A stretch of 64,000 bases of DNA from Rhodothermales bacterium (lineage in GTDB: Bacteria; Bacteroidota; Rhodothermia; Rhodothermales; JANQRZ01): the NCBI GenBank assembly GCA_028284265.1, contig JANQRZ010000004.1:1-64000 (forward strand). Direction: 5' to 3'. The number at the start of each line of letters is the position of its first letter. Position 1 is the first letter of the stretch. The translations under genes and the position numbers were made by a program. The notes under the pieces are model-generated. The model made no database searches. It was not told the DNA's origin and worked only from the letters and a program-made list of their open reading frames with translations. Positions 34,301-41,134 of this stretch are shown piece by piece.

Positions 34301-34601
34301 TGCACGCATCGACGCGGTGCAGGAGCAACTCTACGACCTCGACGTCGCGCTCTACGGCTCCCCCACCAAACGGTCGCTTCGCGAGCGCACCTCGCCGTCG
34401 ATGCGGTCGCGTATGTTCGTCGGGTATCGCGGCCTGACCACCCAGTACGGCCCGACGCCGCTGCACCTCGAATCGGTGGACATCGCCGAGCGTGAGTTGC
34501 AGCAGGCGCGCACGCAGCTCGACGCCATCACGACCGAGATCGCCCGGATTGCCGACGGGCTGCCGAGCACAGGCGCTCCGGTCGTGGACATGGGCGAGTA
34601 G
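31383..34601 (+). CDS. Sortilin/BNR-repeat secreted protein (VPS10-like)
   Basis: 1072 residues with a signal peptide (LLLLSLLLVLPAHAQ). Residues about 40-740 are a chain of Asp-box/BNR repeats (STDGGQTWENRG, TEDGGETWTR, STDGGRTWTEL, SADRGASWKKM, SFDGGESWRY, STNRGDSWTAI, STDRGRSWAM, SSDRGGQWIEL), as in sortilin/VPS10 and the sialidase-fold 'glycosyl hydrolase' exoproteins of Bacteroidota. A beta-sandwich region and a helical C-terminal domain follow (about 930-1072). It lacks a T9SS sorting domain. It is likely periplasmic or surface-bound and processes or binds glycans or peptides. No catalytic Asp/Glu/Tyr set is evident. Confidence 0.82.
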   Translation: MRPFLLLLSLLLVLPAHAQDDPPTVAGLNYDALSWRGIGPAFTSGRIADIAIHPNDPQTWYVAVGSGGVWMTSNSGTTWTSLFDGQSAYSTGSIALDPQNPNTVWVGTGENIGGRHAAYGDGIYRSTDGGQTWENRGLKESERLSTIWIHPDDSNVVLVAAQGPLWSPGGERGLYRTEDGGETWTRTLGGSDWTGATDLVVDPRDPDVMYAATWDRHRTVAAYMGGGPGTGLHKSTDGGRTWTELTRGLPKSNMGKIGLAISPQNPDVVYAAIETDQREGGVWMSADRGASWKKMSDAVAGGTGPHYYQELYASPHHEGRIYLMDVRVQQSNDHGATFFIQNTANKHVDNHALAFHPTDPDYLLSGTDGGLYESFDGGESWRYIDNLPVIQYYKVAVDDALPFYNIYGGTQDNNSQGGPSATDTREGAGNGDWFITLGGDGHQSATEPGNPDITYAQSQQGNLHRIDQITGEATYIVPQPGPGEGPERYNWDAPILVSPHDPATLYFASQRVWKSTNRGDSWTAISGDLTRDQERFELPIMGRTQSIDNAWDIYAMSVYNTVTSVDVSARDADLIYAGTDDGLLQITEDGGGSWREVEVGSIRGVPATAFVNHVYADLHDANTVYAALDNHKYGDFAPYLVKSTDRGRSWAMATEGIPERTLVWRLVQDHVQPNLLFAATEFGVYFSSDRGGQWIELGGDMPTIGVRDLVIQRRENDLVAGTFGRGFLVLDDYSPLREMTDAVVASEGHLFGLRDAKRFNYRRATNGSVGDDEYRAPNPEYGAVFTYYLRDGYQSLEAQRQEAEGEIEEGDDVPFPGWDALDAERNEEADRVELHIRDAQGDVVARVEGSNSKGLHRVAWDLERDALGPVTPGEDSEANGFEAEPGAYSATLVRVADGQARTLSGPVSFDVVPLRDGALRSATPVDLAAFRERMERLMTEMTLFSNAMERAEDRIGALEAAHDRARRPDEALAARIDAVQEQLYDLDVALYGSPTKRSLRERTSPSMRSRMFVGYRGLTTQYGPTPLHLESVDIAERELQQARTQLDAITTEIARIADGLPSTGAPVVDMGE

Positions 34602-34688
34602 CGCCTCTACCCCGCGTTGCGCTCGACAGCGTCCGACCTCCACGCGTAGATTGGGCGCTGCTGCGTGTTGAAAGAGATAAGCCAGGCT
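34602..34688. other. Gene-free start of a 315-bp gap
   Basis: This 87-bp stretch after the 31383 gene shows no gene or clear signal. The rest of the gap to 34916 holds the attC-like site (34689-34813) and the methylase promoter region with a C-box-like site. Confidence 0.5.
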
Positions 34689-34813
34689 GGCTAACAGTTT
34701 GCCACTCAGCCGCACAACGCGGCGGGACGGTTGGACGAGGCAGTGTAGACGCTGGCGGTAGAACGAAGCAAGAGCGCTGAAGCGTTGTGCCGGCCTGCAG
34801 TGGCGGGTTATAC
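34689..34813 (-). repeat. attC-like recombination site of the R-M cassette
   Basis: A 125-bp imperfect palindrome. On the minus strand it opens with GTATAAC and closes with GTTAGCC, each one mismatch from the integron core consensus. Inner arms pair: GCCACT (34701-34706) with AGTGGC (34799-34804), and GCACAACGC (34712-34720) with GCGTTGTGC (34782-34790). Unpaired G residues occur in one arm only, like the extrahelical bases of attC sites. GTATAAC is the exact complement of GTTATAC at the opposite cassette end (37861-37867). Confidence 0.65.
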
Positions 34814-34871
34814 AGCCTTTAGGGACAAGGTGTGGACAACTTCTGCTTGCCTGTTACACATCGTGCAAGTA

Positions 34872-34882
34872 GACTCATAGTG
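34872..34882 (+). promoter_or_regulatory. C-box-like operator before the methylase
   Basis: GACTCATAGTG matches ten of the eleven positions of the C-box half-site pattern GACTNNNAGTC. It lies 35 bases before the methylase ATG at 34917. The paired sites at 37819-37844 precede the XRE gene. One site alone could be chance. Confidence 0.4.
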
Positions 34883-34916
34883 TTCACGGACCTGACCCGA
34901 CCTGAATCCCCATCAG

Positions 34917-36860
34917 ATGGAATTGACTCTCTTCGAGGGCGCGCCGCGCAGCTACCACGCCGCATTTAAGGATCTCTACTATCACCTCTACTCGAACAGC
35001 CGTAGTTCGAGAGCGGAGCGGATTGTAGAGGACCTTGCAAAGGTGCTGATGGCGAAGATCGCCTCCGACCGCGGATCGGCCACTCCTGTCTCTGATTACG
35101 CCAGCGGTGTCGGCACTGCAAACCAAGACCTCCTGCCTGCCTTAGCGCTGGCGTACCCTGGTCTGATCAGCGAATCGGACGTTTTCACTCTCGGCGATGA
35201 CGCAATTCGCCGGAGCCTGCAGTTGCTGCAGGATGTAGATGTGGCGCACGCACCGTCCCATGTACTTGGAGAAGCCTTCCAAGCCCTGATGGGGCCTCGT
35301 CTTCGAGGGGATAAGGGCCAGTTCTTCACTCCGCGCAGCCTAGTCCGCTCGATCGTTCGGGCGCTCGCCCCTCCGGCTTCCTCAGTTGTTGTGGACCCTG
35401 CGTGCGGTACAGGAGGGTTTCTGACTGAGACTGCGATTTTCTGGGCTGACTCTGGGTATGGTTCCGATAGAGATGGGCGCGTAATTGGGATTGACAAGGA
35501 CAGAGACCTCGCTCGCCTAGCTGCGGCTGCGCTGGAGATGGTGGCTCCCAATCACCATCAACTAATGTGCGCAGACTCCCTCGATATTGATATGCTCCTT
35601 TCAGACGAAGGTCTCGGCGAGGGCTTTTCGGCTGACTACGTGCTGACTAATCCTCCGTTCGGCGCAAAGATCGGTGTAGCAAACAAGCGTTTGCTACAAC
35701 GATTTGAACTCGCTCGGCACTGGGTTTTCTCCTCTACGGAGAACCGTTGGGTCAAAACAGACAGATTGCGAAGCTCCCAGGATCCCCAGCTCTTGTTCAT
35801 AGAGCTATGCGTGCGCCTCCTCAAGCCTGGAGGCCGACTAGGCATCGTGTTACCCGAAGGGGTGTTCGGCAATAAGCGCTCTGGGTATGTCTGGGACTAC
35901 TTGCTAGCGCGCGGAACCGTTATCGGCTTGATTGACTGTCCCAGGACGACATTTCAGCCAGGCACTGACACAAAAACTAATGTGTTGCTATTCGAGAAGA
36001 GCGCGGCTGAACCTTCCTCCAGCAGATCCGAGCCGCCGTTTCGCGTTCCCGTAGCTGTCGCCCTGCATTGTGGGCATGATCGCCGAGGTAATGAAGTTCG
36101 GCCCGATGGCACACCGCACCCGGACGACTTCGCGGAGATCGGAGCTACCTACGGCGAAGTCGGCAAGTCGGGTTGGGGTACATCCACGGTCACAGACCCG
36201 TACTACTGGGTACCTCGATTCTACGACGCGGACCTCGATGCCGAGCTTGAATCTCTCGCCTCCGAGTTGGAAGGGGAGGTTCTTACCGTAAAAGAACTCA
36301 GGGAACGCGGACTAGTCCGTGTGCGAAAGGGTGATGAAGTTGGGTCAGACGCCTACGGAACGGGGGATATCCCGTTCGTCCGAACCTCGGACATTTCCAA
36401 TCTGGAGGTGTCAGCCGACCCAACTAAATCCGTGAGCCTAGATGTTTACGAGAAATACCGCCGACGGCAGAAGCTAGCGGTCGATGATATTCTGCTTGTG
36501 GTAGACGGGCGATATCGTATAGGCAAGATGGCAGTTGTGCACGATGCGAACGTACGCAGTGTGGTTCAGAGCCATATCAAAATCATTACAGTGGACTCCG
36601 AGGCACCATTCGATGCTTACGAGTTGCTGTATCTGCTAAAGCATCCAATTATGTTACAACAGATGCGCGCGCTCACCTTTGTGCAGTCAACACTGGGGAG
36701 TCTCGGCAAGAGAATCGAAAGGTTGCGTATACCCGTTCCTAACTCGTCAAAACACCTCGCTTGGCGCGAAGAGGCAGGTCGGCTAAGGACTGCCCTGAAG
36801 CGTCGGGCAGATCTCCTGGCAACAGTTCAAGAGTTCGATAATCGCGAAGCTGAGTTGTAA
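34917..36860 (+). CDS. N6-adenine DNA methylase fused to specificity domain
   Basis: 647 residues in one chain. The N-terminal helical region is HsdM-like (HVLGEAFQALMGPRLRGDKGQFFTP). It is followed by the SAM-binding motif DPACGTGGF (160-168) and the catalytic motif NPPF (245-248), typical of gamma-class N6-adenine methylases. From about 455 a HsdS-like target-recognition domain follows (IPFVRTSDISN, VSLDVYEKYRRRQKL, DILLVVDGRYRIGKM, LGSLGKRIERLRIPVP). It methylates adenine in a defined target to protect the chromosome. It faces the HNH nuclease gene tail-to-tail, with stop codons one base apart. G+C is low here (29 of 60 in 36541-36600, against 41 of 60 in 33541-33600), which suggests transfer. 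Confidence 0.9.
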   Translation: MELTLFEGAPRSYHAAFKDLYYHLYSNSRSSRAERIVEDLAKVLMAKIASDRGSATPVSDYASGVGTANQDLLPALALAYPGLISESDVFTLGDDAIRRSLQLLQDVDVAHAPSHVLGEAFQALMGPRLRGDKGQFFTPRSLVRSIVRALAPPASSVVVDPACGTGGFLTETAIFWADSGYGSDRDGRVIGIDKDRDLARLAAAALEMVAPNHHQLMCADSLDIDMLLSDEGLGEGFSADYVLTNPPFGAKIGVANKRLLQRFELARHWVFSSTENRWVKTDRLRSSQDPQLLFIELCVRLLKPGGRLGIVLPEGVFGNKRSGYVWDYLLARGTVIGLIDCPRTTFQPGTDTKTNVLLFEKSAAEPSSSRSEPPFRVPVAVALHCGHDRRGNEVRPDGTPHPDDFAEIGATYGEVGKSGWGTSTVTDPYYWVPRFYDADLDAELESLASELEGEVLTVKELRERGLVRVRKGDEVGSDAYGTGDIPFVRTSDISNLEVSADPTKSVSLDVYEKYRRRQKLAVDDILLVVDGRYRIGKMAVVHDANVRSVVQSHIKIITVDSEAPFDAYELLYLLKHPIMLQQMRALTFVQSTLGSLGKRIERLRIPVPNSSKHLAWREEAGRLRTALKRRADLLATVQEFDNREAEL

Positions 36861-36861
36861 A

Positions 36862-37542
36862 TCAGACTCGCCCGACACGTGAGAGGATGCCCTTGGCCCA
36901 ATCGTAGAACTCGTCCAACTTCATCGGTCCTTGAGCCACATTGCAGCGACGGTGTGCAAACCCGACGTTGTCAGAGTTGTGAGCACGGGGGTCTTTGTGG
37001 CATGTCTCGATTTCTGCTTTGCCTCGTTTCGCCTCTGCAAAAAGCTTGAAATCCAAGGGGAGCCGACATACTTCGCAAACCGTTGAGCCTTTCGACATCG
37101 AACCACGCAGATCCTCTAGATACGCGGCAATCTCCTTTGGAGCTTCGGGCGCGTTCTGCATTTGATAGGTGAGCCAGGTCAGCTTGATCGCTACATCCAC
37201 ACAATCGTCGTAGGATGCCGCCTTGTCACGGAGCTTCGCAACGATGCCTGGCCGAAGCTTAGACATGTCCAAGCCATGCTGCTTCAACTCCTTGTCGGTA
37301 AGCTGCATGGCCCAGCGAGCAATCCGATTCGGGCCAGCGTCCTCACTCTTCCAAGCGGCCCCAGTAGTCATGGTGGCGTCTCGCTTGATCTTGTTGGCAA
37401 CCCGAGAATGCTTGGCTTTGAGGTGCTGTAGGAAGGGGTATTCGGCGTGTCTGCCTTTATGCCCGGCTTCCAGGTGACAGGTATGAATGGCGACGTCGTC
37501 GAACTTCTCGCGCGTCTTAATTCGCTTGCCGCAAAACTCCAT
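36862..37542 (-). CDS. HNH-type restriction endonuclease
   Basis: 226 residues from ATG 37542. The C-terminus has the zinc-linked HNH pattern: CEVCRLPLDF, then TCHKDPRAHNSDNVGFAHRRCN (CxxC, His-Asn, His, C). An N-terminal zinc-finger-like segment (CGKRI, CHLEAGHKGRH, EYPFLQHLK) may bind DNA. It is convergent with the methylase and lies 7 bases after the XRE regulator gene in the same direction. It is best read as the restriction enzyme of this system, cutting DNA that lacks the methylase's mark. The target sequence is unknown. Confidence 0.8.
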   Translation of the reverse strand: MEFCGKRIKTREKFDDVAIHTCHLEAGHKGRHAEYPFLQHLKAKHSRVANKIKRDATMTTGAAWKSEDAGPNRIARWAMQLTDKELKQHGLDMSKLRPGIVAKLRDKAASYDDCVDVAIKLTWLTYQMQNAPEAPKEIAAYLEDLRGSMSKGSTVCEVCRLPLDFKLFAEAKRGKAEIETCHKDPRAHNSDNVGFAHRRCNVAQGPMKLDEFYDWAKGILSRVGRV

Positions 37543-37549
37543 TGATGGC

Positions 37550-37804
37550 TCAGTCTGGCGAGGCCTCGACTGAGGTGAGCAGATCTGCAGGACGGACGCC
37601 GAGAGCACGGGCAATCCTGACGATATTGCGGAGCGACACATTTCGCTCGCCCCGCTCGATACCGCCTATGTAAGTGCGATGCAGGCCGCAGAGTTCGGCT
37701 AGTCGCTCCTGCGACAGGCCTTTTTCCTGACGTGTAACCCGTACGGCGCTTCCGAACTGCTCAAGCTCAGTCAATTCCCCAGGGTGGGGTTGGTGAAGCG
37801 CCAA
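37550..37804 (-). CDS. XRE-family controller (C) protein of the R-M system
   Basis: 84 residues, one helix-turn-helix domain (FGSAVRVTRQEKGLSQERLAELCGLHRTYIGGIERGERNVSLRNIVRI). This is the pattern of restriction-modification controller proteins. The start is a TTG at 37804, and a second TTG lies 12 codons further in, so the exact start is uncertain. Two C-box-like operators (37819-37844) lie just upstream, which implies autoregulation. The HNH gene follows 7 bases after, so the controller and nuclease share a transcript and restriction can be delayed until methylation is established. Confidence 0.82.
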   Translation of the reverse strand: MALHQPHPGELTELEQFGSAVRVTRQEKGLSQERLAELCGLHRTYIGGIERGERNVSLRNIVRIARALGVRPADLLTSVEASPD

Positions 37805-37818
37805 TAGAACTCTGTGAT

Positions 37819-37844
37819 GACTTTAAGTCTACAGACTATAAGTA
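37819..37844 (-). promoter_or_regulatory. Paired C-box-like operator of the controller gene
   Basis: GACTTTAAGTC (37819-37829) is a perfect fit to GACTNNNAGTC, and GACTATAAGTA (37834-37844) fits ten of eleven, four bases later. The pair lies 15 bases before the XRE start, overlapping where its promoter should be. This resembles the tandem C-boxes of controller-protein systems. Confidence 0.65.
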
Positions 37845-37860
37845 TCGGGTCTGGAAGGCT

Positions 37861-37867
37861 GTATAAC
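37861..37867 (-). other. Probable attI/cassette junction
   Basis: On the minus strand this reads GTTATAC, one mismatch from GTTRRRY. It lies between intI (start 38040) and the first cassette gene (XRE start 37804). It is complementary to the GTATAAC core of the attC-like site at 34807-34813, with matching flanks (GGCTGTATAAC at 37857-37867 and its inverse at 34807-34817). This is the signature expected when a cassette sits at attI. Confidence 0.5.
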
Positions 37868-37936
37868 TACTACTTCAGCAGCGTCGGGCGCTGCATAAGA
37901 GGACAAATCGACCCATTATACGGCACGCTTGCTTGC

Positions 37937-37976
37937 GAAGCGCCTCGCTTCAGCATTTAGCGAGCGTGGGCGCTTC
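37937..37976. other. Hairpin in the putative attI region
   Basis: GAAGCGCC (from 37937) pairs with GGCGCTTC (37969-37976), and CTCGCT pairs with AGCGAG inside. It lies between the cassette junction and the intI start. It could be part of attI, a decayed attC, or an mRNA element. No function can be assigned. Confidence 0.35.
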
Positions 37977-38039
37977 ATAAGGTCCAGGTTACGTTGGTTC
38001 GCACGCTGCGTCTATGGGGGCAATCAGCCTCCTTATCCG

Positions 38040-39002
38040 ATGAAGCTACTCGACCAAGTTCGGAGTGCCACCCGTGAGCGGCATCTGAGCTACCGTACCG
38101 AACAGGCCTACGTCGGATGGGTCCGGCGCTACGTGCGCTTCCACGCACGCCTGCGCGGGGCCTATCAGCATCCCCGGTTGCTTCGCGAGAGGGAGGTGCA
38201 GCAGTTCCTCAATCACCTCGCCGTGGAGCGCGAGGTCGCCGCGAGCACGCAGACGCAGGCTCTGTCGGCCCTGCTCTTTCTTTACGACGCAGTGCTCGGT
38301 CAGCCGCTGGACGACAGGGCGGGGCTGATACGGGTGCGCAAGCCGCCCCGGCTTCCTGACGTGCTGACACAGGCTGAGGTCGGGCGCTTGTTGGCGCAGC
38401 TTCGGGGCCTCCATCGCCTCGTCGGTGGCCTGCTCTACGGGGCCGGCTTGCGCCTCGCCGGATGCCTGCGGCTCCGGGTCAAGGACGTAGACCTCGACCG
38501 GCGGCAGCTCACCGTCCGGCGTGGCAAAGGGAAGAAGGACCGATGCTCCATCGTACCCGACGTGCTCATCGCTCCTCTGCACGCGCACCTGGACGGCGTC
38601 CGCACTCTACACGAGGCGAACTTGGCAGACGGGTTCGGAGAGGCCCTGCTGCCGCATGCCTACGTGCGAAAGCACCCCGCCGCCGTGCGGCAGTCCGTGT
38701 TCCCCGCCAGCCGCATCTCCGCCGACCCGCGAACCGGTTTCATCGCACGTCACCATCTGCACCCCTCAGCAGTACAGCGGGCGGTCCGCCAAGCGGCACG
38801 TCGCGCCGGGATCGAGAAGTGAGCGATGTGTCATACCCTCCGTCACTCCTTCGCCACGCACCTCCTCGAGGCCGGGACCGATGTGCGGACCGTGCAAGAG
38901 TTGATGGGGCACGCCAAGCTCGCCACGACCCAGGCCTACCTTCACGTCGCAAACGTAAACGGCTTTGGAATAACCAGCCCGCTGGACCGGCTGCCCGCCT
39001 GA
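38040..39002 (+). pseudogene. intI: Integron integrase, interrupted by one TGA codon
   Basis: Begins ATG 38040 and reads 260 codons to TGA at 38820-38822, then continues in the same frame for 59 codons to a second TGA (39000-39002). The total of 320 codons is normal for integron integrases. Residues 1-100 form the core-binding domain (SYRTEQAYVGWVRRYVRFH). Arg138 (GAGLRL) and the GKGKKDR region are catalytic motifs. Residues about 200-250 carry the IntI-specific insert (RKHPAAVRQSVFPAS, DPRTGFIARHHLHPSAVQRAV). After the stop come [21 protein letters not shown] and AYLHV with the nucleophile Tyr300. An Arg codon CGA changed to TGA would explain the break. It lies divergently from the R-M cassette to its left. 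Confidence 0.85.
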
Positions 39003-39039
39003 AAAAATCGGGGGCGACCCCATCGTGTGGAGCCGCCCC
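39002..39039 (-). terminator. Rho-independent terminator of yceI-like gene
   Basis: On the minus strand GGGGCGGC pairs with GTCGCCCC (one G-U pair), 13-base loop, followed by CGATTTTTT. It lies 27 bases past the YceI gene stop and abuts the end of intI. Confidence 0.85.
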
Positions 39040-39065
39040 TGTCGGTGGTGGGAGTCGGGGAGAGA

Positions 39066-39680
39066 CTAGGCGTCCGCCGGGGCCGCCTGGATGTCGAGGA
39101 TGATGTCCACGTTGTCGCTGACGACGTTCACGCCCTCAACGACGCGGTTCCACTGGAGACCGTAGTCCTTCCGGTTGATGGTGGTCGAGGCGGTGAAGGC
39201 CACCCGCTGCTTGCCTTCCATGTCTGTCACCGGCCCGGCCATCTCGGCGTCCAGCACTACCGGCAGCGTGACGTCGCGGATCGTGAGGTTGCCGAGCAAC
39301 TCGAACTGGTTGCCGTTGACGTTCTGCACGCCGGTGCTTTCGAAGGTGAGCGTCGGGTAGGTCTCGGCCTCGAAGAAATCGCCCGAGCGGAGGTGTCCGT
39401 CGCGGCGCTCGATGCCGGTGTCGATGGACCCGGCTTGGACAGTGGCGCTGGTCTGAAGCGTGCTCAGGTCTGAAGCATCAAGGTCGAGGTCGATCTCGAA
39501 GTCGTGGAAGGTGCCGGTCACCGTGGTGATGCCGAGGTGCTTGACCTTGAACTGGACTTGCGTGTGGGCTTTGTCGACGGCGTAGGGCACGCGCTCAGCC
39601 GGTGGGTCCGGGGTGAAGGCCGTAACGGGAACGGCGAAGAGGAGGAGGAAGGCGAGGAGGCCGAAGGATTGAATACGCAT
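39066..39680 (-). CDS. YceI family protein
   Basis: 204 residues from ATG 39680 (signal peptide MRIQSFGLLAFLLLFAVPVTA). The YceI lipocalin-like barrel is clear: YAVDKAHTQVQFKVKHLGI, VTGTFHDFEIDLDLD, IDTGIERRDGHLRSGDFFEAETYP, LTFESTGV, LTIRDVTLPVVLD, NRKDYGL. Such proteins bind isoprenoid or quinone lipids in the periplasm. A palindrome at 39760-39777 upstream resembles a MarR-type operator. Its terminator is at 39002-39039. It stands alone. Confidence 0.9.
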   Translation of the reverse strand: MRIQSFGLLAFLLLFAVPVTAFTPDPPAERVPYAVDKAHTQVQFKVKHLGITTVTGTFHDFEIDLDLDASDLSTLQTSATVQAGSIDTGIERRDGHLRSGDFFEAETYPTLTFESTGVQNVNGNQFELLGNLTIRDVTLPVVLDAEMAGPVTDMEGKQRVAFTASTTINRKDYGLQWNRVVEGVNVVSDNVDIILDIQAAPADA

Positions 39681-39759
39681 GGCGAGAGAGGTCGAGTGAG
39701 AGAGACGGTTCCGGCGACTCGCCCGAGCCGCTGGATAGTGCGGTGTACGCCTCAGTGTA

Positions 39760-39777
39760 TATTTGTTCCAACAAGTA
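39760..39777. promoter_or_regulatory. MarR-like palindrome upstream of yceI-like gene
   Basis: TATTTGTT-CC-AACAAGTA is an 18-bp near-perfect palindrome (one mismatch), 80 bases before the YceI start. MarR-type regulators often control YceI genes and bind such sites. The TATATTTG on the + strand here is read as part of the palindrome. Confidence 0.45.
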
Positions 39778-39829
39778 AATAACAAGTCGATCACGAAAGG
39801 GTCTTGGCGGGAAGTCGATAGGGTGTGCC

Positions 39830-40927
39830 TCAGACGTTGAAGCGGAACAGCAGCACGTCCCCATCGGCTACGACGTACTCTTTGCCCTCGCTCCGCATTG
39901 CTCCGGCCTCGCGGGCGGCGGCCTCGCTCCCAAGCCGGTCGTAGTCGGCGAACTTGATCGTCTCAGCGCGAATGAAGCCCTTCTCGAAGTCGGTGTGGAT
40001 GACGCCCGCGGCCTGCGGGGCCTTGGTGCCTTTGGTGATGGTCCACGCCCGCGCCTCCTTCGGCCCAGCGGTGAAGTAGGTGGCGAGGCCGAGGAGGTCG
40101 TAGGCTTCGCGGATCAGCCGGTGGAGGCCCGGCTCGGTCTGCCCGGCTTCGGCGAGAAACTCGGCCCGGTCCTCGTCTTCCAGCTCGACGAGTTGCGCCT
40201 CGAACTCGGCGGAGACGAGCACGACGCCTGCGCCTTCGTTCGCAGCGATCTGCCGGACCTGCTCCACGTAGGCGTTGCCCGAGGCGAGGTCGCCTTCGCC
40301 GACGTTGGCGACGTAGAGCACGGGCTTGGCCGTCAGCAGGAACACGTCGCGCAGGAGTCGCGCCTCCTCGCCGTTGGTGATCGGGAACGTGCGGGCGGGG
40401 TGGCCGTCGCCGATGTGGTCGTGGAGACGCTCGTAGAACGCAAACTCGGTCTTGGCCGCCTTGTCGCCCGTCTTCGAGCCTTTCTGTGCCCGCTCGACCC
40501 GCTTCGCGGCGGTGTCGAGGTCTTTGAGCAGCAGTTCGGTCTCGATCACCTCGATGTCGCGTGCCGGATCGACGGAGCCTTCGACGTGGACCACGTTCTC
40601 GTCCTCGAAGCAGCGGACGACGTGGGCGATGGCATCGACCTCGCGGATGTGGGCGAGGAACTGGTTGCCGAGTCCTTCGCCCTTCGACGCACCCGCGACG
40701 AGGCCTGCGATGTCGACGAACTCGATGGTCGCCGGGATCGTCTGCGCCGACTTCGCCAGCTCGGACAGCCGGTCCAGCCGCGTGTCCGGCACGCCGACGA
40801 CGCCGACGTTCGGCTCGATGGTGCAGAAGGGGTAGTTCGCGGCCTCGGCCCCGGCCTCGCTGAGCGCGTTGAACAGGGTGGACTTGCCGACGTTGGGGAG
40901 GCCGACGATACCGACGCGAAGGGCCAT
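39830..40927 (-). CDS. ychF: Redox-regulated ATPase YchF (Obg family)
   Basis: 365 residues, normal length. Walker [10 protein letters not shown] (residues 8-16), the switch [17 protein letters not shown], and a non-canonical NKxD position favouring ATP. A coiled-coil helical domain and a C-terminal TGS domain follow ([45 protein letters not shown]). It binds ribosomes in the cytoplasm and is linked to translation and oxidative stress. It stands alone. Confidence 0.96.
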   Translation of the reverse strand: MALRVGIVGLPNVGKSTLFNALSEAGAEAANYPFCTIEPNVGVVGVPDTRLDRLSELAKSAQTIPATIEFVDIAGLVAGASKGEGLGNQFLAHIREVDAIAHVVRCFEDENVVHVEGSVDPARDIEVIETELLLKDLDTAAKRVERAQKGSKTGDKAAKTEFAFYERLHDHIGDGHPARTFPITNGEEARLLRDVFLLTAKPVLYVANVGEGDLASGNAYVEQVRQIAANEGAGVVLVSAEFEAQLVELEDEDRAEFLAEAGQTEPGLHRLIREAYDLLGLATYFTAGPKEARAWTITKGTKAPQAAGVIHTDFEKGFIRAETIKFADYDRLGSEAAAREAGAMRSEGKEYVVADGDVLLFRFNV

Positions 40928-41009
40928 GATAGTGTCGAGTTGCGAGTGACGAAGGTCGAGGGAGAGGAGCAGTCTACGGATGTGCTGCCGGTCGTGTCCC
41001 GGCGCGGGC

Positions 41010-41016
41010 TATCTTC
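41010..41016 (+). promoter_or_regulatory. Candidate -7 box for the 41135 gene
   Basis: TATCTTC, the recurring box, but 119 bases upstream of the ATG at 41135. A long leader or a second, closer promoter is possible. Confidence 0.2.
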
Positions 41017-41134
41017 AAGCATTCCTCAGACGCCACGACGGGTGTGAGCGTGAAGGGGTAGGGTGTGTGAGTGCAGACCAGCGACCGAGTCAACGCCACG
41101 CTCATCCTCTCATCTTCCTCATACCCTATCCTCC

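Noticed and set aside
38820-38822. TGA read as selenocysteine or recoding site in intI
   Set aside because: There is no SECIS-like hairpin directly after it that I can support, and integrases have no known selenocysteine. A nonsense mutation is the simpler reading.
39758-39766. TATATTTG on the + strand as a promoter
   Set aside because: No + strand gene follows it, and the bases overlap the 18-bp palindrome next to the leftward yceI-like gene.
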